This document shows, one piece after another, positions 21,411-33,038 of a stretch of DNA of 64,000 bases. Under the pieces are notes generated by a model. That model was not told the origin of the DNA. It searched no databases and worked only from the letters and a program-made list of their open reading frames with translations. Source of the stretch: Craterostigma plantagineum (Eukaryota > Streptophyta > Magnoliopsida > Lamiales > Linderniaceae); contig JAPQWV010000299.1 in NCBI GenBank assembly GCA_027422505.1, positions 186,001-250,000 of the forward strand, in the 5' to 3' direction. How positions within the stretch are numbered: position 1 is the first letter of the stretch; each line of letters opens with the position of its first letter. The translations under genes and the position numbers were made by a program.

Positions 21411-24066
21411 TTAGGGTGGCTGGAAGTCGAGGTACATCATCTCTTTTTTGCTTAAGTTTCCCTCGCCTGCATCAATACCTTGGAGGTGTCGCCTTTCGCC
21501 GGGCAGCAGTTTCAACTCTAGTGGCGGTCGCTCCTCGACTGGGCTCTTGTCCTTAACTTCTTCGCTGCTCTCGTCGATGGCTATGATGGGTTTGTCGATC
21601 TTCTCCCCACACTTATCGATTGCCATAATCGTGTGCCTATCATGCTTGCTGACCTGTGACAGACCTTGCACGGAAAAGAGAAAATCGTGCTCAAATACAT
21701 CTAAGAAATAGCATTTATCATCTTGCTCGTTGCTCTTTTTCATCGAGTCAGCCATATTGAACGTAACTTTTTCACCGTCTACTATCAAGGTTAATGTTCC
21801 ATTCCTAACATCTATCATGGTCTCGCCTGTAGCTAAGAATGGTCTACCTAGAATTAATGGAACATTTTCATCCTCGTCTATGTCTAAGATCACAAAATCA
21901 GCAGGGATAACGAACTTATCGACCTTAACTAGAACATCCTCGATAACACCTAGAGGGTATTTTAACGATCTATCGGCCAGTTGAATATTCATTCTAGTGG
22001 GTCGTGGTTCACCTAATCCTAAGCGCTTAAACATGGAGTACGACATTAAATTTATACTAGCGCCTAGATCAGCTAAAGCATGCTCAACAACTAAATCACC
22101 TATACGACAAGGAATAGTAAAACTCCCTGGGTCCTTGAGCTTTTTCGGTATCTTGCTCTGGAGTATCACCGAGCACTCTCCTCGTAGGTATACCGTGGAG
22201 AAGTGTTCGAGCTTCCGTCGGTTCGTCAGCAAGTCCTTCAGGAACTTAACGAAGCTGGGCATCTGCGCAATAGCTTCAACAAACGGTAAGTTAATATGTA
22301 ATTCTTTGCACATACCCATGAATCTGCCAATCAGCGCCTCGTCTTTGTCCTTCTTTAACCGTGCTGGATATGGAATCTTCGGCTGGTACGGCATCACTGG
22401 TGGCCGCTCGTTCTCCCTCGCTTTTTCTATTTCGGGTGCAGCCTCCTCCTTTTTAGGTTGAACCTTCTCTTTTTCAGGTGCAACTTCCCTCAACCGAGCT
22501 GGGTACGAGATCTTTGGTTGATACGGCTTCACGAATGGTCGCGTCTTTCTCTCGTCATCCTTGACCTTCTCGACTCTGTCGCTCTTGCTTTCCTCCACTT
22601 CTGGCTCGTCGTGGCCCTCGAAATCGACTTTCTCCTTTAAATTCTGCTTGGTGGGAGCTTCTTGTAATCCTCTCCCGCTCCTCAGGGTTACCGCATAGCA
22701 ATACTCCTTGGGGTTTGTCTCGGTGTAGCTCGGGAGTGATCCTTGATTTTGCCCCGCCATTTGCTTTGCCAATTGCCCCACTTGCTGCTCCAACCTCTTG
22801 ATCGAGGCGTCTGTATTCTGAGCACGGATGTCATTCGCCTCCATGTACTCCTCCATCTTTGTCATTCGGCTTTCGTGGGCTGCGGTGGTGCTGCTGAAAT
22901 TCGTGAGGAGTGTCTTCATCATATCCTTCATTTCCTTCATATCATCGGATCCTCCTGCGGGCGCGTTCTGGTACTGTCGTGGCGGCCCGTTTTGGAATCC
23001 AGACGACCTCGGCTGAAATCCCGGCGGTCCTTGCCCCGACTTGCTCTGATTCCCGTACGCCAGATTGGGGTGCGCTCGGGGCTGGTAACTTCGCTGGCCA
23101 CCTTGGTAATTTTCCATATAGTCTACGTGCTCCAATGATTGCCCAAGTTGGCATTCCGATGTCTCGTGGGCTGCGCCACAGATCCCGCACAATGGCACGT
23201 ATGGGGTGTGCTGCGTCGGTGCGGTGGTCGTCACGACGTTCACGAGCTGAGTCTGCCCGAACTTCGGGAGTAGTGCGCCGATGACTGTCTGCAGCTGAGA
23301 GTTTGTCGCAGCGATCTGTTGCTGAAGCGCCTCGAATTTTGCATTCGTGGCCGTCTCCTCGCTCACTCCAAATACTCCTGTTGTTTTCATCCTCGTATTG
23401 CCCCTCATGAAACTATTCCTCGAGTAATCCTCAATCAGGTTCCAAGCGTCGGTCGCGTTGAGCTTCACGAGTCCTCCTCCTGCAGCTCCGTCTAGCATAT
23501 GGACAGTTTGGTCGTTGAGCCCCTCGTGGAACCGGTTGATCTGGGCTGCCTTCGACATCCCGTGCTGTGGGCATCGCTTCAATAGCGCCTTGTATCTCTC
23601 CCAAACCTCGTAGAGGTTCTCTGAATCCTTCTGATGAAACAGAGAGATCTCCGTTTTTAGTCTGAGCACCTTCGATAGTGGGAAATAGTGGTTGATGAAG
23701 GCGGCTCGCATCTCCTCCCAGGTGGTGATCGACCTGGGCGGCAACATATCTAACCAGTCCTTCGCCCTGAACTTGAGCGAGAACGGGAATAGCATCAGCT
23801 TGATCGCATCACCCGGGACCCCGTTGATTTTGATGGTGTCGGTCACCGTCAGAAACGACTTCAGATGGGAGTAAGGGTCGTCGTCGGGGTTACCCTCAAA
23901 CTGGGCTGTCTGGAATATCATCTGAAGCCAAGAGTGCTTCAGCTCAAAGTTGTTGTTCTCGATCGGCGGGATGACAATTGCCGACTGTACCGCCTAGCGC
24001 GGCATTCTTGAGGAGGTCCTGAAGTGATGGCTCCTCCTCGTGGACGGGCACTCTATGGTCCGCCAT
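21411..24066 (-). pseudogene. Gag-protease polyprotein of the Athila-type element (one frameshift near the start)
   Basis: An ATG at 24066 opens a frame (MADHRVPVHEEEPSLQDLL) that loses phase near 23990 through an apparent extra base; the long frame of 836 codons then runs from about 23990 to 21411. Counting from its first Met (23921): a retrotransposon Gag domain at residues 15-125 (KDWLDMLPPRSITTWEEM; YEVWERYKALLKRCP), a knuckle CGICGAAHETSEC at 245-257 with one residue fewer than usual before His, a coiled Gln/Met-rich stretch at 325-395, a duplicated PYQPKI(S/P)YPARL at ~467 and ~511, and an aspartic protease with DLGASINLM at 618-626 and ILGRPFLATG near 690. The frame ends soon after the protease; pol is missing. 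Confidence 0.93.
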
Positions 24067-24481
24067 GTCTACTTCTGTGTAGGGACTATCTACGGCTGCC
24101 TCTACACGAGAGTTTTGGGTCGATTCTTGCGAACTATCCTCTGAATAGCTAACTAAATGGTCCTGAGAGCTAGTGGAAGCTCCTTCAGTGTCGTACTTAA
24201 GCTTCCTTCACAACTTTCTCTCAAAATCAGGGTCTGCGTCAACGATGGGACCCGATGGATTGCTTCGGGTCATTCACCGCTGAGTCGTACCTTCAATAAG
24301 GGAAAAACAAAAATTAGCAACGAAATAACTAAATACGTCGAAAAGAATACGAAACTAATAGTGACGTAGGAAATTAAATAATGCAAATAGCACAAATAAC
24401 GCAATAAGTGAAAAGCAAAAGAAAACGTCAAATAAAAGTGGCTAAAGTACCGAACTACGGTGTTCCTAATATCAATTTATT
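24067..24481 (-). other. 5' leader between primer site and gag, Athila-type element
   Basis: About 415 bases on the minus strand between the primer-binding site and the gag ATG at 24066, with no other coding signal. This is the usual place for dimerisation and packaging signals, none of which I can identify. Confidence 0.6.
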
Positions 24482-24498
24482 CCCCGGCAACGGCGCCA
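24482..24498 (-). other. Primer-binding site, tRNA-Asp type
   Basis: The reverse complement is TGGCGCCGTTGCCGGGG, complementary to the 3' end of plant tRNA-Asp and typical of Athila/Tat-lineage gypsy elements. It lies six bases from the 5' LTR. Confidence 0.93.
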
Positions 24499-24504
24499 AA
24501 AACT

Positions 24505-26051
24505 TGATCGACACGTGGTGTGTGGATGAAAGTGCGACAAGTAATAATTAAAACGAATACCTAATTACTATCACCGACGTGCGATAGGCAGTAGACCTAT
24601 CGTTTGTAGTGCAGTAAAGTGAGTAAACGAGTATCGAACACAAGGAATAAATCAAGTACTAGTAGTGACCTATCGACTCGATATTTAGCCTAAATAAAAT
24701 ACGCAGATTGTTTTATGACTTAACCTAACAGACCGCTCCTAAATCAACTAGAAATTCAATGAACACGCTTAGAACTGATACGAAGCTTCAGATAATAAAG
24801 ATGTGCTCGGGATTCGAATCCCGCTAGGTGCTATCGGCTAAGACACTGGAATCGTTACTACGTGATTTTGACTAGATCGCAGTAATTTTTCTACCCGCTC
24901 GCGAGTTTGCTGTCGCCCTAAACGCTCGCGGGGATCTAAAATTCAGTAATTACTAACGGCGAGGATCGAGTATTTGCTTTCGCCCTATACTCGATTCCTA
25001 TCTTCTACGAACGGCCTAAACGTTGTTTAGCTGTCGCCCTAAACGTTTTTCCATACGATTACTTTAACACATAGACATATTAAAGTAACGAAACAATTTC
25101 ATAGAACAATAAATAGTCAAACACATAGTCACGATAATCATAAGTCTTAACTACGAAACATCCTAGCGTTCATCTAATCCCAAACACAAAGGGGAATTAG
25201 CTGCGCATAATCGACGGGAAGACAGCGAAAGAAATAAGGAATAAAGGTGAAGAATTCATTATCTTGATATACGGATGATCTGTGATGAAAGCGTTGATGA
25301 TTCTTCGTTCTTCGCTAAATTGGGCGTGAATTCGTCGATGATCCGTCTCTTGCGCTCCGGGACGCGAATCTATGTTCTTTTGTGCTATTTTTCGTCTCTA
25401 GAGGGATTAGGGTTGATCTCTCATCAGTTCTCCCCTTTCTGGGTCGAATTTGGGCTTTTTATAGTGAAATTCGACACTGTCACGGCCTAGGACAAGATAG
25501 ATCACGGCCGTGACACTCTCTGGGCAAAAATTGAGCTCACTGCCGCTCGTCACGGCCTGGAGCAGTAGCGTCACGGCCGTGACCCTCTCAACAGCTTTGC
25601 GGCAGTTTCGTATTTCTCTCGGATGAAGGGGTAAACGATGTCCGATTGACCTGAAATTTTAACCATAGATAGAAGACTTTCCAATATTCATTCTAACCAA
25701 AGGGATTCTCAATCCGAGGTCTAGATTGAGAGATATGAATTTTCTAATGTTGCTGCTGCTATGGGTCACGGCCTGGTGCAAGAAGTGTCACGGCCGTGAC
25801 CGTCTTCAGTCTCACTCTCTGCCATGTGTCACGGCCAGGTGCACTAGGTGTCACGGCCGTGACCTTCACCAGTTTTCATCGTTTTCGCGCCGTTTTGCCT
25901 CGTTTTCGCTCCTTTTCGCCCGAAACTCGTCCTAAAGCCTTATAATACCAAAACAAGTAGAAATAGGGTTAATAAGTGCATAAAATGACTACGAAAACTC
26001 TATTATGAGCCAATTAAATACTATGATAAACGTACTATAATACGTTTATCA
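24505..26051 (-). repeat. 5' LTR of the Athila-type element
   Basis: Same length and structure as 18188-19734. In transcription order it has U3 from 26051, the four palindromic modules (25863 down to 25478), a TATA box CTATAAAAAG at 25464-25455, then R-U5 and the primer site. The modules therefore lie immediately upstream of the TATA box. Confidence 0.95.
25455..25464 (-). promoter_or_regulatory. TATA box of the Athila-type 5' LTR
   Basis: CTATAAAAAG on the minus strand, about 14 bases downstream of the last GTCACGG module and upstream of the leader and gag; this is the expected promoter of the element. Confidence 0.7.
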
Positions 26052-27020
26052 GAAATCAATGACGAAATTAAGTTCTTGACTGAGAACGCCAAGGAACTAC
26101 ATGGGAAGCTTAAGAAAAGACAAGTTGCACGAGGTAGGTGCGTTAACTTTGATGAGTTGGCTGATAGTCAAGTAATGACGTAGTTGAATGACTATGGCTA
26201 GGAAAATTTTCTGAGAATTGACAAATCCATGTATGTGGAGGTGATGAAATTGTTCTATACTAGTCTCGCTTACATTGAAGACTAAACTGAGATCATTGTG
26301 ATGTCGTATGTGCTTGGGAAGAAACTTGAGTGGAATTGTGCAAAGTTGAATAAGATGGTGGGGGTAGAGAATGAATGGCTCTGTTATTTCGACTTCACTC
26401 GCTGGTGCACTTCCTAGGTCCCTACGAGATTGTGCGAATGCTCTTTGGAATACCCCTTATAGGCCAAAGTTTGTTGAAGGCGAAGCTTTGTACAAACTTC
26501 CCGTAGATCTCTTCTTTCTCTACAAAGTTCTGCACATGACGCTATGGAGCGCCCGTGTTAGAAGTGGAGGACATTCTACTACGATGAATAACATGAGTAT
26601 GCTCAACTATATGGTGTCTCAGGCCGCTCAACTTAGGATACTTCGTCCTTAAGTACATGACTATGCCATTAAAAGCTCAGACAATGGACTTCCCTACGGT
26701 ATGCCATGCAGTGAATCTGATCACACTGAAGCGAGTTGGTATATGCGCTGCGATGATCGCCGGGATGGTTCAAAACCAGATATCTGAAAGCTCCTTCAAA
26801 GAGTCCGAGTAAGAAGAAAAAGGATCAAGAGAGCAACGACCAGCAGGGAACTATAGATGAGTGGAAAAGGAGTATCATGGGCATCAAGGATGATAACAAG
26901 AATAAGTTCGATATGATCTTACGGCACTTTACAAGGATTAAAAATTATATGAAGGAGATCTCCATAGCTCTGAATATCGCTGAATCCTCATCTGCCTCAG
27001 CTGACAGCGATTCAAGCTCT
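26052..27020 (+). pseudogene. copia-A extra ORF, C-terminal part ('putative plant transposon protein'-like)
   Basis: The frame resumes after the Athila-type insertion with NDEIKFLTENAKELHGKLKK and VNFDELADSQV, then breaks at a TAG (26180). Downstream blocks in shifting frames read IDKSMYVEVMKLFYTSLAYI, MSYVLGKKLEWN, FDFTRWC, PYRPKFVEGEALYKLPVDLF, LYKVLHMTLWSARVRSGGHS and YLKAPSKSPSKKKK, ending in a Ser-rich tail near 27020. I recall such a conserved block from plant retrotransposon-associated ORFs annotated as a putative plant transposon protein. It is a structural or accessory protein of unknown role. At least five stops or shifts occur, so it is dead. Confidence 0.7.
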
Positions 27021-27649
27021 TAGAACTTCGATTCCTAGTGATCTCCTAGCTCTAGTATGCCTAGTTCTCGCCGGTGCCTAGTACTAAGTTCTTTTAGTTT
27101 GTTGGTTTTTGGGTTGTTAGGTCGTGGTTGCTTGCAGGTTTTTGGTAAGGTGGTGGTGTTTTGGGTCCCTCCTTTTTTTATGCTGAAGGGGGGATATTTT
27201 GGGCAATTAATGCCGTGTTTTGGTGTCGAGTTGTTCACTTTTGTCCCTTTGTTATCTTGGATATAATACTGTCGGCTTGCTTTTATATGCTTATGTATTA
27301 ATCTCTCTATGCTTGAGTTTGTGATTTGTTAAGGATTAAGGAATTCCGCACAGGCCGGGGGAGCAAACTGATATGATCTGATAATTTGCGACATTCCAAT
27401 GGTAACTCGTGACATTCCATATGATATGAACTTGTAATTGCTAAATTTTTGTGCTACTGTGCTTTCATAGGAAGATTACCAATTAGAAAAGGGGAGCATG
27501 ATTTAAAATTTGATAGACTTATTTGCTCTGATCATATGTCACATGCCTTGATACTTAAACATGTTATGTGCAAAAATGGTTTCATATCGAGTGTACTCAT
27601 ATGCTTACGTTAGGGATTAATTACTTGTCATCATCAAAACGGTTGAGGT
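27021..27649 (+). other. copia-A spacer between extra ORF and 3' LTR
   Basis: No intact gene. It holds two purine-rich tracts (CCGGGGGAGC at about 27356; AAAAGGGGAGC at about 27496) and, just before the LTR, CATCATCAAAACGGTTGAGG (27629-27648), which looks like a mutated polypurine tract of the SIRE type. Confidence 0.6.
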
Positions 27650-28037
27650 AGTAGACCTTTTTGGTCCAATGCTTAAAGAGTTTTGATTATTCTAAGTAAT
27701 TACGTAAAATATGGGGTGCTTAGAAAACCCGATATATATGATCTATGATGTTTAAGTACGTACAAATATTCGACGACGTGCTTAAATGTGATTTAATTGT
27801 TAAGATAATTGAATTTATGTGATCTTGGGCTTAATTGGAATATTGTTGTGATCACCTGGATATAAACGTTTTCGTATGACTGGAATATCACTATGACTAT
27901 ATACGGAAAATACATTCTGTCTGAGTCGTACATAAGTTGTACTCGTTATTGATCTATTTTAGGAAAGAATATTATGATATATCCGTTGAGTGCAATCTTA
28001 GTTGATTTTTAAATCAGTGAATCAGTCATTTATCTTT
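27650..28037 (+). repeat. 3' LTR of copia-A, first segment
   Basis: AGTAGACCTTTTTGGTCC aligns with the 5' LTR start TGTAAACCTTTTTGGTCC, and similarity continues to the TCTTT at 28033-28037, where copia-B is inserted. Confidence 0.88.
28033..28037. repeat. Target-site duplication TCTTT, left copy (copia-B)
   Basis: TCTTT precedes copia-B and is repeated at 39297-39301; the uninterrupted site reads TTTATCTTTCCTTATG in the copia-A 5' LTR near 12028-12043. Confidence 0.92.
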
Positions 28038-28399
28038 TGTTGGAACTATTTAATTGGATTCAATTAATATAGTTGTCTTAGTCTTGCTATGCAAATTAGT
28101 AGTCTTGGGCTAAATTGTAATTAGTCATTTTGTAGGACAAATTGTGTAAATATACCACGAGGTGGTATATATAAGTGAACTCCTTAGGAAGTAAGGAGTG
28201 TGTTGTAGCAAGGAATCAGAATCGAAATACAAGAATCAGAATTTTTAGAGAGAAATTAGCACCAAACCCTTGCTTGAGCTCCAAGTCATTTCTCTCCAAA
28301 GCTTAATTGGTAAATCTCGATCTTTAGCTTTCTAATTCGTTAGATTTACAATCTGTTCTTCGTAGATTCGATCTAGGTTGGATATCTGGGGTCCTAACA
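28038..28399 (+). repeat. 5' LTR of copia-B (362 bp)
   Basis: TGTTGGAACTATTTAATTG to GGGTCCTAACA. It contains the ACCACGAGGTGGT palindrome at about 28156-28168 followed by TATATATAAG, a likely TATA box. Related LTRs occur at 34211 (interrupted), 41140 and 46436. Confidence 0.93.
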
Positions 28400-28401
28400 A
28401 T

Positions 28402-28413
28402 TGGTATCAGAGC
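28402..28413 (+). other. Primer-binding site of copia-B
   Basis: TGGTATCAGAGC two bases after the LTR end, initiator tRNA-Met type; fixes the plus orientation. Confidence 0.92.
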
Positions 28414-30105
28414 CAAACGTGTTAGGATTTTGATTAAATTTGGACTGATTTTTAAATTTTCGGAACTGTTTTTTTTAAATATCGAGCGCTGTTCTCCGAT
28501 AGGTCTAGGCTTGATTCTTCATAATCCGATACAATCTGCTGTTTTTAGAATTCGATCGATTCATTTATACATGTCTGAGCTGAATTTGGATTGATCGGAA
28601 CACTAATTTGATGGAATTTTGAAGATCGAATCCACCGAAATTTTCTTTGATGTTGAAAACGGCTGAGATTTTTTCTTCGTTCTTCACTGCTCAAATTCCG
28701 ACTTTAAAAATCTCGCCATAAGTTGTTGTTTCTAAGCTTCGATTGAACGTTTTAATCCTTTCTGTGTTGATATTTGATCGATTGAAACAACATACTTAAC
28801 GATTTTTTAAGATTGGATAAATTGAGTTCTTACTGATATTCTTCAGATTTCTCAGAAATTCGACATATTTTGGTAGTTTCTGGTTCGATTGAGTGCTAAA
28901 AACTGAAATTCTATACTTTCCGATCGATAACCCGGAGTAAATCCGAACGATTTTGCGTTTGGATCAAGCTTTCTTCGTTTTTGTTCATTCGCAGCATTGT
29001 CTCTGTTCTTCTCTGTGTCTCTATTATTCTCTGTTGATCATTGTTCGATCGAGAAACCCGCCGACGTGATCAATCCTTCGTCGCTGCTCCATCGTCAAAA
29101 GATCTTCGCTCGAGAAACTCCTCGTCGCAATTTTTTTTCGATCAAAATACGTCTACGACCAACCTCTGTTCGTCGCTCTTCATCGAAGAAAATTTGCTGT
29201 TTCACGCTCGAAAATCGGTCAACGCGAGAAACTTTGGTTAAGCTCGCAATTCGTTCGAGAAATTTTTTTCGATCGAAAAAAGTTATTTTGGTTTTTTTTC
29301 TCGATCGAGAATCTATAGCTTCGTCATCTTCTTCGCGTTAAACATATCGATACACATATACATACAAGTCAATTGCAGGGCAAATTGCATTCTAAGTCCC
29401 AGAAATACTATTTTAGTCCCTGTAGTTATATTTCGGCCCAAATAGTTTTCAATTAAGTCCAGAAAGTTCTGATTTAGTCCAAAATTTTCAATTTAACCCC
29501 AGAACTTTTAATTTTATTGAATTCTCACTCATTTACGTGATTTTACGATCGCAAATCCTGTTTAGTTGCTTTTACAGGTTTGTCGTCGCAAAACTTATTT
29601 TTCGCCCACAAAACCTTTTGCGATCGAAAACGTTGATTTTAAAGGTTTAGAAATTAAACTCTCAAAACGACGACGTTTTATCAAATCGCAAAACTTTTAC
29701 GATCGTAAAACTATACGTAACTGTTTGAAATTCAAAACTATTTCTAAAACAGGCGAAAAAAACTTACAATCGAAAACAGTGCTCTACATCTTCACTCGAA
29801 AAACTTTACTCGAGAATTATTTTCGATCGAAAGCAGTGTCTTTTATTGACATTAAAAAAATAATAAAGAAAACTTTTAATAAATTTTTTTCTCGATCGAA
29901 AACAGTAACCTTCAAATTGGCACATTATAGAAAAAGCTTTTAATTTATACTATTAAATTTCTAAATCAAACTTTATACACCAAAATCTTTTCGAAACTGA
30001 AAGTTTAAAAGCCAAATACTTTAATCAATATTAAAGATTCAAATCCATAAAACACGTTAACGATCAAATTATCCAACCAAAATCTAAACAAATAAAAAAA
30101 ACAAA
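28414..30105 (+). other. copia-B long leader
   Basis: About 1.7 kb without a convincing gene. It contains many TTCGATCGA / CTCGATCGAAAA-type motifs (about 28550-29900) and three paragraphs of GTCC-AGAA-type repeats at 29395-29500. The small frames at 28997-29341 and 29566-29943 are low-complexity products of these motifs. Confidence 0.55.
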
Positions 30106-31749
30106 ATGGACACGTACTCGATTATTCGGTCCGACGACACTAACTCCGACGTTGATGAACGACTGAAGGAGTTTGGGCGTCAATTACGATAGAAGGAGTT
30201 AAAGAAGCAAGAGACTACAAATTCCGAACAAAAGACGCACTTGGCTTTGGCACACGAAGATGAAGCTAACACATCCTCTAAGGAGGCAGTGATTCCTAAC
30301 TCTACATTGTTTAACATGTTAGAATCCTTACAAACTAGGTATGCTAACATGGAAAATGAGCAGAAAAGTACAAAAGAGTTAGAAGAAAAATTATCTAAGT
30401 TTGAGGAGAAAATAGCTAGTCTTGAATTAGAACTTAGAAGCTCTAATGCGAAAATAGATGAACTAACTAAGAGTTTGAGAATTAGTGAGACTAAGACGCC
30501 ACAGCTTGAGACGCATAGCTCAAAAATTAAGGAATTAGAAGTCAGGCTAGAAAATAATTACAATTGTTTGGTTAGGAACCTCGACGAGAAAGCTAGCCTC
30601 AATTGTAGATTAACAAATGCCAACTCTAAGATCACTAGTCTATAATCTCAACTAGAAAATTCTAATGCTAAGATTAGTGAATTGACCAAGAGTTTAAATG
30701 CCTGTGAAATCGAAAAGAGCACCGCTCAAGCTAACTATGCTTTCTTAGGTGAAGAACGTAAGAAGCTCTATTCTAAGATTAAAAATTTAGAAAATCCTCT
30801 TGCGACTTCTAAGACAGAGGAAGCAAAATCTCATCATTCTGAAAATTCTTCTTCCGTCAATTTACCTTCTATTCTTAAGAAAATAAAGGATTTAAATTCT
30901 ACACTAGAAACGGAAAGAAAGAATTTTGAAGTAGAAAAGAATACACTTCTAATGGAGATCTCTAGTCTCAAAGCTTCCTCGTCTTCAAAACATGATCAAG
31001 GAACGCAAACGGATGATCTCGTTCCTACCACCGAAACGGCTTCTACTAATTCTACGTCAATCTTGACCAAAGCTGAAATTCAAAGTAAAAGTCCCTCACT
31101 TTCTATACTCAAGGAACAAGTCCCGCAGAAACGAGAGAACAAAAAAGCTCCAAGACTGAATAATAAAGATCAAAAGCCTTCCTCTCCTGATAACGAAAAG
31201 AAAATTTTTCACGAAAATATTTCAAGCTCTAGCGCACAAACTTCATCGTGTTTTTCAAATGATTCTACTAATTTTTCATTTAAAAAGCCTAGACTTGAAA
31301 ATAATTTTCGAAATTCTTCTCATTCTAATGTGAAAGGTGTGAATTCTAACCATAGGAAATACGATTTATGTGCGATAGATGCTTATAATTCTATATGCTC
31401 CTATTCCTACATGCAATATCCGGTCAAGGTTCATTCAAAGAAACATCTTGTCCGCTTGGCCTCGGAGAAAATTTTTAAACCTTCTCCGAAACACACTTCC
31501 ACCCGAGCGAAAATACCTTATCCGTGTCAAATCACTCCCACATGGGTTCCTATTTCTTCACAAAATATAGGTAGTCCCAAACAAATTTGGGTACAGAAAG
31601 GTTCATTAATGGATGATTTAGGACAACATTTAAATTTGACACCTTTTATGCTTAAATCGTTCTCTACTAATAAGGGAGGACCCACACAACTGGGTACCAA
31701 AGTCCCGATAATTTTGCAGATTTCCCTCATGTATTGGAATTCGACGTAG
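30106..31749 (+). pseudogene. copia-B coiled-coil protein (Gag-like), two in-frame stops
   Basis: One reading frame of 548 codons runs from the ATG at 30106 (MDTYSIIRSDDTNSDVDERL) to a TAG at 31747-31749, interrupted only by TAG at 30190 and TAA at 30643. Residues ~70-290 are a Leu/Glu/Lys-rich heptad region, a strong coiled coil, with an internal duplication (SSNAKIDELTKSLR and NSNAKISELTKSLN). The second half is Ser/Lys-rich, and near the end IPYPCQITPTWVP and GSPKQIWVQKGSL resemble the W-V-P-K linker of SIRE-type Gag. I read it as the Gag C-terminal region of a non-autonomous element; no capsid domain or zinc knuckle is visible. It could instead be an unrelated coiled-coil protein. Confidence 0.65.
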
Positions 31750-33038
31750 TGGCTCCACGTACATGATAAAGGGATGAGGCGTGAGCTACTACAACTAAGT
31801 TTCAACGAGGTATATTTCGAACTTACATATGCATATGAGATTCGTCGGAAAATAATATATACCTATTTTCTTTGAAAACTTTCAAATGATACATTTTCGA
31901 TATGCATTTCAGCGCTTTAAATGAGTTTTAACATTTTCAAATGCATATTACGAACGGACACGATAAATACCATTTTCGATTAGTACATTTTAAATGAGCT
32001 TGAGGGGGAGAAAAACTTACAACGAGCGATTTAAGGGAATGAGATTCTTAATATTCGTCAAGCTAACTACGCAAATTTCTAGGGGGAGAAAATCTATTTT
32101 CGAAGCATATTTTTGTGAGATATAAATATAATACTACTATACTAATAATACAAATATATATATAAAAAAGGGAAAAAAAAGGGAGAGATATAAAAAAAAG
32201 AAAAAAAAGGGAGATAAAAAAAAGAGAGAGAGGACATAAAAAAAGAAAGAGAAAAAAAAGAGGAGAAAAATTCTTGCCTCAGATTATTTATATGCTTTCA
32301 TATTGTTGTCTCTAGATTGTGTAGTTACAAAGTTCAATTTTGTGAGACCAATCTTTGATTTTTACTATTTGTTGATGATGATTCAAAAAAAAAACAAACA
32401 AAAAAAAAAAAAAAAAAACAAAAAAAAAAAAAAAAACAGAATGAAAAAAAGAAAAAAAATAAAAACAAATATAATAAGAAAAAGAAAAAAAAGTAAAAAA
32501 AAAAAAGAAGAAAGAAAAAAAATATTGCTTTTTCGATATGCTTCCCGGATTTGTTCTCCCACATCCAAAGATGGACGTACCACGAAGAATCTTGAGCTTT
32601 CAAATGGACAAATATTTCTAAAGACGACGGTGAAGATCGAAATGAAGATCAAATGCTCCGAATATTCATCAACCGGCTCCGGCTTGCTAATTCAACTAGA
32701 GCAACACTTCTCACATTACCCGGAGGCACGGATTTCAAGTTTCTATATGGTTCAGTCTAATCCGACTTGATCCTAACCCCGGAACTCGTTCGAGCATTTG
32801 AGACCAATCAAGATTATCTCGATGATGCCTAGGAAGTCTTTGAAGATACATCCTCCCTTATCTCACATAATTTTCGGACCAACCCTCATAGGTACATGTG
32901 CTAATTTTAATTAGCTCCCGGGTAGAAGTCGTCGCATTAGGTCCAACGGCGCATGCACAACCGAGCCTTACCCACTCGTCTATCTCTTAAAAGATAGGTG
33001 TTTCATAAATCACGGGGATCCACGTATTCTATCACCGT
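31750..33038 (+). other. copia-B 3' region, purine-rich, no gene
   Basis: It contains GAGGGGGAGAAA at about 32003 and AGGGGGAGAAA at about 32081 (internal purine-tract-like motifs) and a very A-rich G/A tract at about 32160-32520. Long frames across that tract are pure low-complexity. 32530-33038 shows no recognisable domain. Confidence 0.6.

Larger units (their letters stand above)
18188..26051 (-). mobile_element. Athila-type Ty3/gypsy element, non-autonomous (gag-protease only), recent
   Basis: Two direct LTRs of exactly 1547 bp (18188-19734 and 24505-26051) flank a minus-strand tRNA-Asp primer site, a gag-protease frame and a purine tract, with a perfect GAAAT target duplication. By eye the LTRs differ at about 12 positions. 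RT, RNase H and integrase are absent: the frame passes from just after the protease to a 3' segment that, by comparison with 61409-61436, corresponds to sequence after integrase. It would need enzymes in trans to move. Confidence 0.95.

Noticed and set aside
27356..27370. CCGGGGGAGC as polypurine tract and TGATATGATC as start of the copia-A 3' LTR
   Set aside because: The 5' LTR begins at TGTAAACC next to the CATCC duplication and has no counterpart of 27369-27649; the matching 3' LTR start is 27650.
32303..32770. Lys-rich 155-codon frame and its Phe-rich antisense frames
   Set aside because: They are translations of an A-rich, G-interspersed low-complexity tract.
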